Assembly (NCBI GenBank): GCA_043758755.1
Contig: JAYVMW010000012.1
Location: forward strand, 124,001 to 188,000
Length of the DNA: 64,000 bases
Source of the DNA: Solimicrobium sp043758755
GTDB taxonomy: Bacteria; Pseudomonadota; Gammaproteobacteria; Burkholderiales; Burkholderiaceae_D
Direction: 5' to 3'
The position numbers were made by a program, and so were the translations under genes. The notes below the pieces were generated by a model that did not search any database, was not told where the DNA came from, and saw nothing but the letters and a program-made list of their open reading frames with translations. Positions 7,784-16,598 of the stretch are shown here, piece after piece. The first letter of the stretch is position 1, and every line of letters starts with the position of its first letter.

Positions 7784-9172
7784 ATGAACAAGCCCTCCGA
7801 CCCACAACTCGATTCACTGCGCGTCCCTCCCCATTCCATCGAATCAGAACAATCCGTATTAGGCGGATTGCTGCTTGATAATGCGGCCTGGGACCGGGTC
7901 GCTGACTTTATCAACGCCGATGATTTTTATCGCTACGATCATCGGCTGATTTTCCAGACCATCGTCAAACTGATTGCGGCCAGTCGTCCGGCCGATGTGA
8001 TTACCGTATTTGAAGCATTGAACTCGCTGGGTAAGGCCGATGAAGTCGGCGGCCTGTCGTATCTGAATGCGCTGGCGCAAAATACCCCGAATGCTGCCAA
8101 TATCAGGCGCTATGCCGAACTGGTGCGTGAACGCGGCGTATTGCGCAAACTCATTACCGTAGCCGATGAAATATCGGGTAATGCGTTCAATCCGCAGGGC
8201 AAAGAAGTCAAAAACATGCTGGACGAGGCCGAGGCTAAAATTCTTGCAATTGCCGAAGAGGGCGCGCGCAACAAGCAGGGCTTTCAGGAAATCCAGCCAC
8301 TGTTGAAACAGGTAGTCGAACGCATCGATGAGCTTTACAGTCGCGAAAATACCAGCGATATTACCGGCGTTCCTACCGGCTTTGCCGATCTGGATAAAAT
8401 GACTTCCGGACTGCAACCGGGTGACCTGATTATTGTCGCCGGCCGACCATCGATGGGTAAAACAGCTTTCTCGGTCAACATTGGTGAAAACGTCGCCATC
8501 GAAAGTGGTTTGCCGGTCGCGATATTTTCCATGGAAATGGGTGGCGCCCAGTTGGCCATGCGGATGCTGGGATCAGTCGGACGTCTGGATCAGCACCGTC
8601 TGCGTAACGGTCAATTAAACGATGAAGACTGGCCGCGCTTAACGCATGCGATTCAGAAAATGAATGATGCACAGATGTTCATCGATGAAACTCCGGCACT
8701 GAATTCAATTGAACTGCGCGCCCGAGCCAGACGCCTGTCGCGCCAGTGTGGCAAGCTTGGCCTGATCATTATCGATTACCTGCAACTGATGTCGGCCAAC
8801 AATGCAGGGGAAAACCGTGCGACCGAGATTTCGGAAATCTCCCGGAATTTAAAGGGGCTGGCCAAGGAACTCAATTGTCCGGTCATTGCTCTGTCTCAGT
8901 TAAACCGGTCGCTGGAACAGCGTCCGAATAAACGTCCCATCATGTCCGATTTGCGTGAATCTGGCGCGATTGAACAGGATGCTGACGTTATCATGTTTAT
9001 TTACCGTGACCAGGTCTATAATCCCGACTCGCCCGATAAGGGCACCGCTGAAATCATTATTGGCAAACAGCGGAATGGACCGATAGGCAGCGTGCGCCTG
9101 ACCTTTATGGGCGAATATACCAAATTTGAAAATTACACCGGATCGTTGTCTGTATATGGCGATTCTGAATAA
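7784..9172 (+). CDS. dnaB: replicative DNA helicase DnaB
   Basis: DnaB is the hexameric 5'-3' helicase that unwinds DNA at the fork. The 462-aa protein has the N-terminal primase-interacting domain (about 1-150), a linker helix and the RecA-like ATPase. The ATPase has Walker A GRPSMGKT (about 222-229), Walker B LIIIDYLQLM and the arginine-finger region near SDLRESGAIEQDADV. Length and ends match the family, and there is no intein. No ribosome site lies at the usual distance upstream, which fits a leaderless transcript from the adjacent promoter. Confidence 0.97.
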   Translation: MNKPSDPQLDSLRVPPHSIESEQSVLGGLLLDNAAWDRVADFINADDFYRYDHRLIFQTIVKLIAASRPADVITVFEALNSLGKADEVGGLSYLNALAQNTPNAANIRRYAELVRERGVLRKLITVADEISGNAFNPQGKEVKNMLDEAEAKILAIAEEGARNKQGFQEIQPLLKQVVERIDELYSRENTSDITGVPTGFADLDKMTSGLQPGDLIIVAGRPSMGKTAFSVNIGENVAIESGLPVAIFSMEMGGAQLAMRMLGSVGRLDQHRLRNGQLNDEDWPRLTHAIQKMNDAQMFIDETPALNSIELRARARRLSRQCGKLGLIIIDYLQLMSANNAGENRATEISEISRNLKGLAKELNCPVIALSQLNRSLEQRPNKRPIMSDLRESGAIEQDADVIMFIYRDQVYNPDSPDKGTAEIIIGKQRNGPIGSVRLTFMGEYTKFENYTGSLSVYGDSE

Positions 9173-9259
9173 ACAGTTTCAGATGTTTTACGTCAGTTGT
9201 AAAAAATAAATCAGCTCTACAAAGCAGCGCATCACAACCTAACACAAAGTGAGAAAACC

Positions 9260-9886
9260 ATGTTTGGACGCTTAATGCCCACTGAAGGCAAATTTTTTGA
9301 ACTGTTTAATCAACACGCCAGCCTGTGTATCAAAGGTTGTAAGGAAATGGTCGAGTTGATGAGTAATTTTGACGACCTCGAAATTCGCGTCCATGCCATC
9401 GAGGGCATTGAGAAACAGGCTGACAAAATTACCCACCAATGCATTGACCTCCTGCACAAGACCTTCATTACACCGATCGACCGCGACGACATCCATCAAC
9501 TGATTACCCGCATGGACGATATTCTCGATCTGCTTGAAGACGCCGCCCAGACCATTTCTCTGTATGACATCCAGCATGTGACTCCGGAAGCCAAACGACT
9601 GGCTGAGCTGTGTCTGGCCTGCGCTGAAAAAGTGGCGGCCGGCGTGGCGCTGCTGCCCAACATGAATAATTCCAAGGAAATCATGGAAATCTGTATTGAG
9701 ATTGACCGCCTGGAATCCGATGCCGATCATGTCATGCGGGCAGCCATGTCAAAATTGTTCCGCGATGAACCTGATGTGCGCAATCTGATCAAATTAAAAG
9801 CCATTTACGAAATATTGGAAACCGTCACAGATCGTTGCGAAGATGTCGCCAATATCATTGAAGGTATCGTGCTGGAAAACTCCTGA
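9260..9886 (+). CDS. DUF47 / PhoU-like phosphate transport accessory protein
   Basis: DUF47 proteins are helical PhoU relatives encoded next to Pit transporters and thought to modulate them. The 208-aa protein is all-helical by composition, with the family's EGIEKQADKITHQ and IDRDDIHQL segments and a C-terminal TDRCEDVANIIEGIV. It lies 10 bases ahead of the Pit gene, which supports joint function. A GTGAGAAAACC leader precedes the ATG. Confidence 0.92.
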   Translation: MFGRLMPTEGKFFELFNQHASLCIKGCKEMVELMSNFDDLEIRVHAIEGIEKQADKITHQCIDLLHKTFITPIDRDDIHQLITRMDDILDLLEDAAQTISLYDIQHVTPEAKRLAELCLACAEKVAAGVALLPNMNNSKEIMEICIEIDRLESDADHVMRAAMSKLFRDEPDVRNLIKLKAIYEILETVTDRCEDVANIIEGIVLENS

Positions 9887-9896
9887 TAAAGACACT

Positions 9897-10907
9897 ATGC
9901 ATACACTTCAATTAAGTATTTATGTGCTGGTAGTGCTGATAGGCATCGCATTGATATTCGATTTCATGAACGGTTTTCATGACGCGGCCAATGCCATCGC
10001 CACGGTGGTTTCCACCGGAGTGCTCAAACCGCAGACCGCAGTGGCCATGGCAGCGTTTTTCAATGTGGTGGCATTCTTTTTCTTCCCGACCAAGGTTGCA
10101 TCAATGGTGGGCAAGGGCATGATTGATCCGACCATTATTGATCAGTACGTTATTTTTGGCGCGCTCATTGGTGCGGTGACCTGGAACTTTATCACCTGGT
10201 ATTTCGGAATTCCGTCATCCTCTTCCCACGCATTGATCGGTGGTCTGGTCGGGGCTGCGGTTGCCAAGGCCGGAGTTGGTTCTCTGGTGGCCAAAGGATT
10301 GTGGATGACTGTACTGTTTATTGTCCTGTCGCCACTGCTGGGTTTCATCTTCGGATCGTTGATGATGTTGCTGGTTTCCTGGCTGTTTGTCGGCACCACA
10401 CCCAAAAAAGTCGATAAATGGTTCCGCCGCCTGCAGCTTGGTTCTGCAGCCATGTACAGTCTTGGCCATGGCGGCAATGATGCACAGAAAACCATGGGGA
10501 TCATCTGGATGCTGCTCATTGCCACCGGCTATTCGAACGTGGCCGACAAGAACCCGCCGTTATGGGTCGCACTGGCCTGCTACGCCGCGATTGGATTTGG
10601 TACCCTGTTTGGCGGCTGGCGGATTGTCAAAACCATGGGCCAGCGCATTACCAAACTCAAACCGGTAGGCGGCTTCTGTGCTGAAACCGGCGGTGCATTT
10701 ACGCTGTTTATGGCTACCGCGTTAGGCGTTCCGGTCTCAACAACCCATACCATTACCGGCGCCATCGTTGGTGTCGGTGCCGCACATCGGGTGTCAGCGG
10801 TGCGCTGGGGCGTTGCCGGCAATATTGTCTGGGCCTGGATACTGACTATTCCGGCATCTTCTTTCGTTGCCGCCATAGCCTGGTGGATCGGCAAACAGAT
10901 TATGTAG
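9897..10907 (+). CDS. pit: inorganic phosphate transporter, PiT family
   Basis: PiT proteins import phosphate (often as a metal-phosphate complex) with protons across the inner membrane. The 336-aa protein has about ten membrane helices. It carries the two family signature repeats, NGFHDAANAIATVVSTG near residue 22 and GHGGNDAQKTMG near residue 185. The ATG at 9897 follows the DUF47 stop by 10 bases; the longer in-frame reading from 9843 overlaps DUF47 and is rejected. A bidirectional terminator follows at once. Confidence 0.94.
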   Translation: MHTLQLSIYVLVVLIGIALIFDFMNGFHDAANAIATVVSTGVLKPQTAVAMAAFFNVVAFFFFPTKVASMVGKGMIDPTIIDQYVIFGALIGAVTWNFITWYFGIPSSSSHALIGGLVGAAVAKAGVGSLVAKGLWMTVLFIVLSPLLGFIFGSLMMLLVSWLFVGTTPKKVDKWFRRLQLGSAAMYSLGHGGNDAQKTMGIIWMLLIATGYSNVADKNPPLWVALACYAAIGFGTLFGGWRIVKTMGQRITKLKPVGGFCAETGGAFTLFMATALGVPVSTTHTITGAIVGVGAAHRVSAVRWGVAGNIVWAWILTIPASSFVAAIAWWIGKQIM

Positions 10908-10910
10908 TTG

Positions 10911-10937
10911 AAAAAAACCTCACAATGAGGTTTTTTT
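10911..10937. terminator. bidirectional terminator between pit and cysK
   Basis: The perfect palindrome AAAAAAACCTCA-CAA-TGAGGTTTTTTT gives a stem with a T run on either strand. It lies 3 bases after the pit stop and 16 bases after the cysK stop on the other strand, so it can end both transcripts. Confidence 0.88.
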
Positions 10938-10953
10938 CAGTCAATGTTGCGGA

Positions 10954-11928
10954 TTATGCCTGTGCACCGCTGGCGTCAAACACGCCTTCAAACATAATCG
11001 AACTCAAATAACGTTCCCCGGAATCTGGCAGTATCACAACGATCGTCTTGCCGGCATTTTGGGGCAGTTTGGCCAGGCGCACTGCAACGGCGGTAGCTGC
11101 GCCGCAGGATATGCCCGCCAATATCCCTTCTTCACGAGCCAGTCGCAATGCGTATTCAACAGCTTCTTCATTGCTCACCGTTTCAATCAAATCGACCAGA
11201 CTCAAATCAAGAACGGCTGGCACAAACCCGGCGCCGAGCCCCTGAATCTTGTGCGGACCCGGTTTCACCGGTTCGCCGGCACGAGTCTGGGTCAATACCG
11301 GACTGGCGAGCGGTTCAACCGCTACCGACTGAACTGCAGCCCCCTTGGTCTTTTTCAAAAAACGCGATACACCGGTAATGGTGCCGCCTGTGCCAACGCC
11401 TGAAACAAAAATATCAACTCTGCCTTCGGTATCAGCCCAGATTTCAGGTCCGGTAGTCGCTTCATGAATGGCCGGGTTGGCCGGGTTTTTAAACTGCTGC
11501 AACAATAGATATTTGGGATCGGATGCGGCAATTTCTTCGGCTTTGGCGATGGCGCCATTCATGCCTTTTGCACCTTCGGTCAAGATCAGTTTGGCGCCAA
11601 ATGCCAACAACAGTTTGCGCCGTTCGATACTCATGGTTTCAGGCATGGTCAGGGTCAGCGGTATGCCTTTGGAGGCCGCAACAAAGGCCAGGGCGATACC
11701 GGTGTTGCCACTGGTTGGTTCAATCAGCTCTTTGCCTGGCGTCAGTACGCCGCGCTTGATGGCATCTTCAACCATCGCCGCACCGATTCTGCATTTCACT
11801 GAATAGGCCGGATTGCGTCCTTCGATTTTTGCCAATACGGTTGCCTGAGCGCCGTCGGTCACTCGGTTCAGACGAACCAGTGGGGTGTGTCCGATTGACG
11901 ATGCATTATCTTTAAACCAGCCTGACAT
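10954..11928 (-). CDS. cysK: cysteine synthase A (O-acetylserine sulfhydrylase)
   Basis: CysK is a pyridoxal-phosphate enzyme that makes cysteine from O-acetylserine and sulfide. The 324-aa protein has the N-terminal SSIGHTPLVRLNR, the Schiff-base lysine K45 within NPAYSVKCRIG, the substrate loop TSGNTG (72-77) and the phosphate loop GTGGTITG. HKIQGLGAGFVP places it with CysK rather than CysM. The ATG at 11928 follows a clear AAGGAG site; the in-frame extension to 12003 is not needed. It converges on pit. Confidence 0.94.
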   Translation of the reverse strand: MSGWFKDNASSIGHTPLVRLNRVTDGAQATVLAKIEGRNPAYSVKCRIGAAMVEDAIKRGVLTPGKELIEPTSGNTGIALAFVAASKGIPLTLTMPETMSIERRKLLLAFGAKLILTEGAKGMNGAIAKAEEIAASDPKYLLLQQFKNPANPAIHEATTGPEIWADTEGRVDIFVSGVGTGGTITGVSRFLKKTKGAAVQSVAVEPLASPVLTQTRAGEPVKPGPHKIQGLGAGFVPAVLDLSLVDLIETVSNEEAVEYALRLAREEGILAGISCGAATAVAVRLAKLPQNAGKTIVVILPDSGERYLSSIMFEGVFDASGAQA

Positions 11929-12163
11929 GACAGCTCCTTGGTAGTGGTGGGTGGGGATGTAACCTGATCCGGCGAGGATACCTAACTCTTTTCTTTCGTA
12001 CAACGTATAAAAAGTAATTTTGATATGTGGAAAACAGCGTGTTGAAATAATCTGAGCATTTTTATAAAAAAGCGCGAATTGAAGGCTTTAAATCTGAATT
12101 TGTCCTTTTAGATCAATGCATTGGAAGTTAATCTAACCTTGTTAATACATTAATGAAAGCGAG

Positions 12164-12192
12164 TTGGTTGCTATCATTTACCTATCTATAAT
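12164..12192 (+). promoter_or_regulatory. sigma-70 promoter for the EF-hand gene
   Basis: A TTGGTT -35 box (12164-12169) and a perfect TATAAT -10 box (12187-12192) are spaced by 17 bases. The EF-hand ATG is at 12226 with a GAAAGGGA site ahead of it. The rest of the 297-base gap back to cysK is AT-rich and I see no gene in it. Confidence 0.7.
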
Positions 12193-12225
12193 TTCGCCTC
12201 ATACCACTTTGAAAGGGAAATAACA

Positions 12226-12513
12226 ATGCGTAAATCAACTCAACTTGTTTGTTCAATTTTATTTGCAGTAGCCGGTTTCAGTACTCAAATCGCACACGCA
12301 CAGGAGGGAAGCAGAATGGATGCTGTACTGGAACAACGCTTTAAAGCCGCCAATACCAGCGCAGACGGGAAGCTGACACTGGAACAGGCCAAGGCCGGTA
12401 TGCCGCGGGTAGCCAAAAATTTTGACAAGATTGACACCGATCACAAAGGCTACATCACCTTGCAACAAATTAAAGACGCCATGAAAGATGGCGCAGCCGC
12501 AGTACAAAAATAG
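12226..12513 (+). CDS. small secreted EF-hand domain protein
   Basis: The 95-aa precursor has a signal peptide ending AHA (residues 23-25), so the mature protein is periplasmic. Two EF-hand-like loops follow, NTSADGKLTLEQ (43-54) and DTDHKGYITLQQ (70-81). The second has Asp at positions 1 and 3 but Lys at 5, and both have Gln instead of Glu at position 12, so calcium binding may be weak. Its partners are unknown. It has its own strong promoter and is not in an operon. Confidence 0.85.
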   Translation: MRKSTQLVCSILFAVAGFSTQIAHAQEGSRMDAVLEQRFKAANTSADGKLTLEQAKAGMPRVAKNFDKIDTDHKGYITLQQIKDAMKDGAAAVQK

Positions 12514-12546
12514 AGGAAAGAACGAGGGAAAAGTCTTCCTTAAAAT

Positions 12547-13908
12547 TTATTCGGCTTCAGTCAGTATTCGCGAAATTAACGCGTGTTCAAACTGATTTTC
12601 CAATGGAATCGATACTTCAATCCCGCTCCCGAGAGCAACCTGAAGATCGGTTCCATTTTTATCGCGCATCGATTCCACGACCATTAAACGATTGCCCTGT
12701 GGATGAATCAGTTCCAGTGTGTCACCAACGGCAAATTTGTTTTTCACTTCTACCGTGGCCCAGCCTTCATTGATCTGGTTGACTTTGCCCACATAAATAC
12801 TGCGTTTTGATTTGGAATGTCCGTCCAGATAGTTCTGGGTTTCGTGACTGCGGTGTCTTTCATAAAACCCGGTGGTATAGCCACGGTTGGATAAGCCATC
12901 CAGATCCGCCAACAGGGCAGGGTTGAAGGGCTTGCCGGCTACTGCATCGTCGATCGCCTGACGATACACCTGCGCTGCGCGTGAAACGTAATACTGACTT
13001 TTGGTCCGGCCTTCAATCTTCAATGAATCGACCCCGATTTTCACCAGTTTTTCCACATATTCCACGGCCCGCAAATCCTTGGAGTTCATGATGTAGGTGC
13101 CGTGTTCATCTTCCATGATCGGCATGAGCTCACCGGGTCGGTTGGCCTCTTCGATCAGATAGGTCTGATCGGCCAGCGGATGGCGTGGAATCTGGGCCGC
13201 AGCGGAAAATGACTGTTCGGCGTCGCGCACCGCCTTATTGAATTCAAACTGGATAACCTTGGCCTGACCTGCTTCATCCTCACTGGCATTGGCCATTTTG
13301 TAATCCCAGCGGCAGGCATTGGTGCAGGTACCCTGATTGGCGTCGCGGTGATTGAAATAGCCGGAGAGCAGACAGCGTCCCGAATAGGCAATGCACAGCG
13401 CACCGTGCACAAATACTTCAATTTCCATATCCGGGCATTCCTGACGGATCTGGGTTATTTCATCCAGACTCAGTTCGCGTGACAGAATCACCCGGGTCAG
13501 GCCCATTTTCTGCCAGAACTTCACGGCAGCGTAATTCACGGTATTCGATTGCACAGACAGATGAACCGGCAGGTCCGGCCACTTTTCGCGCACCATCATG
13601 ATCAGTCCCGGATCAGCCATGATCAGCGCATCCGGTTTCAGTGTCACTACTTCTTCCATGTCGGCCAGATAACTTTTTACCTTGCTGTTATGGGCCAGGA
13701 TATTGCTGGCTACGAACAGTTTTTTGCCACGCGCATGCGCTTCCTGAATACCGGTTTTCAGATTCTCCAGTTTGAAATCGTTATTGCGGGCCCGTAACGA
13801 ATAGCGCGGCTGACCGGCATAGACGGCATCAGCGCCGAAATCAAAAGCTGCGCGCATGCGATCGAGGTCGCCTGCCGGTAATAAAAGTTCTGGAATGATT
13901 ATTGCCAT
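12547..13908 (-). CDS. trhP: peptidase U32 family protein, tRNA 5-hydroxyuridine synthesis (TrhP/YegQ)
   Basis: TrhP (YegQ) is required for hydroxylation of U34 in some tRNAs; the old name peptidase U32 reflects family membership. The 453-aa protein begins IIIPELLLPAGDLDRMRAAFDFGA and has the U32 signature with conserved cysteines in GALCIAYSGRCLLSGY and GTCTNACRWDY, which match the family's metal-binding sites. A beta-rich C-terminal domain follows. The ATG at 13908 matches the family start better than 13941. It converges on the EF-hand gene with about 33 bases between stops. Confidence 0.9.
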   Translation of the reverse strand: MAIIIPELLLPAGDLDRMRAAFDFGADAVYAGQPRYSLRARNNDFKLENLKTGIQEAHARGKKLFVASNILAHNSKVKSYLADMEEVVTLKPDALIMADPGLIMMVREKWPDLPVHLSVQSNTVNYAAVKFWQKMGLTRVILSRELSLDEITQIRQECPDMEIEVFVHGALCIAYSGRCLLSGYFNHRDANQGTCTNACRWDYKMANASEDEAGQAKVIQFEFNKAVRDAEQSFSAAAQIPRHPLADQTYLIEEANRPGELMPIMEDEHGTYIMNSKDLRAVEYVEKLVKIGVDSLKIEGRTKSQYYVSRAAQVYRQAIDDAVAGKPFNPALLADLDGLSNRGYTTGFYERHRSHETQNYLDGHSKSKRSIYVGKVNQINEGWATVEVKNKFAVGDTLELIHPQGNRLMVVESMRDKNGTDLQVALGSGIEVSIPLENQFEHALISRILTEAE

Positions 13909-14107
13909 GATGTGGATGTTGCTTGCCGTTGAGAAAGGCAAGCATTATAAATGACTATCTGCGCTATGGAATTGTTCTGGCTCACGATTTTCACGGTTCG
14001 AATTCTTTCATCTACGTAAGTTTCGATAGCTAATTAAAAATTTTTTGCTATTCTGAATTGGAACCGGCGTGATATTGCATGCTTGACCTCCAGCTTTCGG
14101 AGCAGCA

Positions 14108-15226
14108 ATGGGTAATTTGATTTCCAGGGTGTTGGCATTTTTTAAACTCGGTTCCGAGAACCAGGTCAGTCTGGTTGCGCCCAGCGCTTCCGCATTGGAT
14201 ACAGTGACAGTAATAAACAACCCGGAAACTCCTGAAACAGAGCCAGCTACAGCAACACCGGGTGAAGCACTCGGCAGATCGAAGTTGGCATATGAATATG
14301 AGGGTGACTATGCTGCGCTGCCGACTTTTGTTGAAGTCAGTTTTTTTAACTGGATGGCCGGCAGATCGACAGAAAATCCGGTGCGGGACGAGTCTTTCGA
14401 GCACAAAATCATTGAATATCTGGATGTACTGGAAAAGTCCGAAACAGGCGGAGCCAATCAGATTCCGCGCGTACCCAGCGTCATGGTGGAATTGCTCAAA
14501 CGCACTCACGAAGAAAATGTAACCGGCTCCGAATTGACTCAGATTATTACCAGGGATGTGGTGCTGGTGGCCGCGATACTCAACGAAGTGAACAGTTCGT
14601 TTTACAAGGTGAACAAAAAGGTCACTGAACTCAGCCAGGCACTGATGATGCTGGGGCATAATCGACTGCGCATGGTGCTGGCCAAAATTTCGTTCACGCC
14701 GGTGTTTAATGATCAACTCGGTAACCACACCAAGGTGGCAGCAACCAAACTCTGGGAAGCGTCGCAGCAGCGTGCGCTGGCCTGCTACCTGTTGGCCAAA
14801 TCGAGCGGTGCGGATCCCTTCATGGCATTTCTGGCCGGTCTGATGAAGGACGTGGGTATCATCGTGGCGCTGAGGGTGTTTGACCGGAGCAACAGCGAAG
14901 GTGAGCTGCCGAGCTCGGATGAATTTCGTACTGCATTTCTGGCTAAATCCATGGCGCTGTCAGCCCGGATCGGCCAGATCTGGACCTTGCCGGACATTGT
15001 GGTGCAGGCGCTCAAAAAGATGAACATGGATTGCAGCACCACGGAACCAAAAACCATGGCCGAGGTTTTGCAGCGCGCTGATTTAGTCAGTAAAACCAGC
15101 ATGCTGATGCACGCCAGTCAGCTCGGTCTGGACATGAATAAGCTGCATGTCACCATGACCAAAGCAGAAATAGACTGTCTGAGTGCGTTGCTGTCCGGGC
15201 AGCTCAGTGTGGCCAATATCATGTGA
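14108..15226 (+). CDS. HDOD domain protein (first of a tandem pair)
   Basis: HDOD domains are degenerate HD phosphohydrolase folds found in bacterial signalling proteins. The 372-aa protein has an amphipathic N-terminus MGNLISRVLAFFKLG, a variable linker rich in Pro/Thr/Glu (about 20-60), then a conserved body from residue 65. The HDOD region (about 115-300) contains RVPSVMVELLKR, LMMLGHNRLRMVL and GLMKDVGIIVALRVFDRS. No GGDEF, EAL or kinase domain is attached. The next gene is a clear paralogue. The pathway is unknown. Confidence 0.85.
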   Translation: MGNLISRVLAFFKLGSENQVSLVAPSASALDTVTVINNPETPETEPATATPGEALGRSKLAYEYEGDYAALPTFVEVSFFNWMAGRSTENPVRDESFEHKIIEYLDVLEKSETGGANQIPRVPSVMVELLKRTHEENVTGSELTQIITRDVVLVAAILNEVNSSFYKVNKKVTELSQALMMLGHNRLRMVLAKISFTPVFNDQLGNHTKVAATKLWEASQQRALACYLLAKSSGADPFMAFLAGLMKDVGIIVALRVFDRSNSEGELPSSDEFRTAFLAKSMALSARIGQIWTLPDIVVQALKKMNMDCSTTEPKTMAEVLQRADLVSKTSMLMHASQLGLDMNKLHVTMTKAEIDCLSALLSGQLSVANIM

Positions 15227-15287
15227 GTGCGTGTGAGTGTGCCTGGAAGAATTGATTCGAATTTTGAAAAGGATTTTTGGAGTATGA

Positions 15288-16376
15288 ATGGGTAATCTGT
15301 TTTCCTGGTTATTAAAAATTTTTAAACCCGGCTATGTTCCCAAGGACACTCCGTTTGAACCTGTTCATGTTGAATCTGATTTGATTGTCAAAAACAGGAA
15401 ATCTGCGGCAGGCAGCAATAATAAACCAGCGCCGCAGGTCAAAGAATATGAAGGAAGCTATAAAGAGTTGCCGGCCTATGTTGATGCCTGTTATTTTGAG
15501 TGGATGGCCGGCAAGTCCCAGGTCAATCCGATCAGCGATCAGGCTTTTGAACAAAAAATAATCGAATATCTCGATATGCTGGCCGAGTCCGAGCTGGCCG
15601 GATCAAATCTGATTCCGCGCGTGCCGAGCGTGATGGTGCAGCTGTTGAAACGCATGCATGAAGAAAACGTGTCAGGATCGGAACTCTCGCGCATTATCGC
15701 CAAGGATGTGGCGCTGGTGGCTGCCGTCCTCAGGGAAGTCAACCATGCGTTCTATAACCTCGGCGACAAGGTCGCCGAACTGAGTCAGGCTATCCTCCTG
15801 CTCGGACATAACCGCTTGCGCATGGTGCTGGCCAAACTGTCGTTTACCCCGGTCTACAACGACCAGCTTGGTAGTTATACCAAAATAACTGCTGCCAAGA
15901 TCTGGGAGGAATCACAATACCGCGCCGTGGCCTGCTACCTGCTTGCCAAACATCAGAAGGTGGACCCGTTCATGGCGTTTCTGGCCGGACTGATGCAGGA
16001 CGTGGGTCTGATGGTGGCATTGCGGGTTTTTGATCGCAGCAGCGGTAATGGTGGATTGCCGACAGCCCCGCAATTCCGCAACGCGTTTCAAAAGAGAGCG
16101 CTGAACTTGTCGGCCCGTATCGGACAAATCTGGTCAATACCGGAACTGGTGATCAGAGCTATTGAGGCACAGAATGGCGACCGGATCGCACTGGCCAAGA
16201 TACCGATGGCCAGGGTGCTCAAAAAAGCCGATTTCATCAGCAAAACCTGCATGCTGATCAATGATGGACAACTGCGGCTGGATATGGAGCGCGTCCGGGA
16301 AATCCTGTCAGATGCCGAAAGTGATTGCATGATCACCATGCTGCAGGGGAAGGTGGGCGTGGCCAATATTTTGTAG
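15288..16376 (+). CDS. HDOD domain protein (second of a tandem pair)
   Basis: This 362-aa protein is collinear with the preceding one. It shares MGNL at the start, the linker-to-body transition YEGSYKELPAYVDACYF, the RVPSVMVQLLKR segment and an end in VGVANIL against VANIM. The linker (20-50) is the least conserved part. It follows its paralogue by 61 bases and probably shares a transcript. A recent duplication with divergence is the simplest reading; different partners for the two linkers are possible. Confidence 0.85.
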   Translation: MGNLFSWLLKIFKPGYVPKDTPFEPVHVESDLIVKNRKSAAGSNNKPAPQVKEYEGSYKELPAYVDACYFEWMAGKSQVNPISDQAFEQKIIEYLDMLAESELAGSNLIPRVPSVMVQLLKRMHEENVSGSELSRIIAKDVALVAAVLREVNHAFYNLGDKVAELSQAILLLGHNRLRMVLAKLSFTPVYNDQLGSYTKITAAKIWEESQYRAVACYLLAKHQKVDPFMAFLAGLMQDVGLMVALRVFDRSSGNGGLPTAPQFRNAFQKRALNLSARIGQIWSIPELVIRAIEAQNGDRIALAKIPMARVLKKADFISKTCMLINDGQLRLDMERVREILSDAESDCMITMLQGKVGVANIL

Positions 16377-16397
16377 ATGTTGTTTTGCGCCCGGATA

Positions 16398-16427
16398 TTT
16401 ACATTGGTTGATTTCCTGTTTTAAAAT
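16398..16427 (+). promoter_or_regulatory. promoter for tRNA-Pro
   Basis: A TTTACA -35 box (16398-16403) and a TAAAAT -10 box (16422-16427) with 18-base spacing lie about 35 bases ahead of the mature tRNA start. Confidence 0.5.
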
Positions 16428-16460
16428 GCTCGTTCACGTTACGTCGAAGAAAAAGAGTTT

Positions 16461-16537
16461 CGGAGTATAGCGCAGCCCGGTAGCGCGCCTGCTTCGGGAG
16501 CAGGAGGTCCAGGGTTCGAATCCCTGTACTCCGACCA
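16461..16537 (+). tRNA. tRNA-Pro (anticodon CGG)
   Basis: The 77 bases fold as a cloverleaf. The acceptor arms are CGGAGTA and TACTCCG, the D arm contains AGCCCGGTAGCGC, the anticodon stem is CCTGC/GCAGG around the loop TTCGGGA (anticodon CGG), and the T arm contains GGTTCGAATCC. The discriminator base A and an encoded CCA end complete it. No sign of an integrated element was seen at its 3' end. Confidence 0.97.
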
Positions 16538-16598
16538 GGTCGCAAGCCTGAATCGTCAATGTCCCGCTGCTTCGACCCTGTCATCTATCTCAAAAAAA

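Noticed and set aside
16399..16584. Minus-strand frame of 61 codons
   Set aside because: It is the antisense of tRNA-Pro and its flanks, a frequent false gene call.
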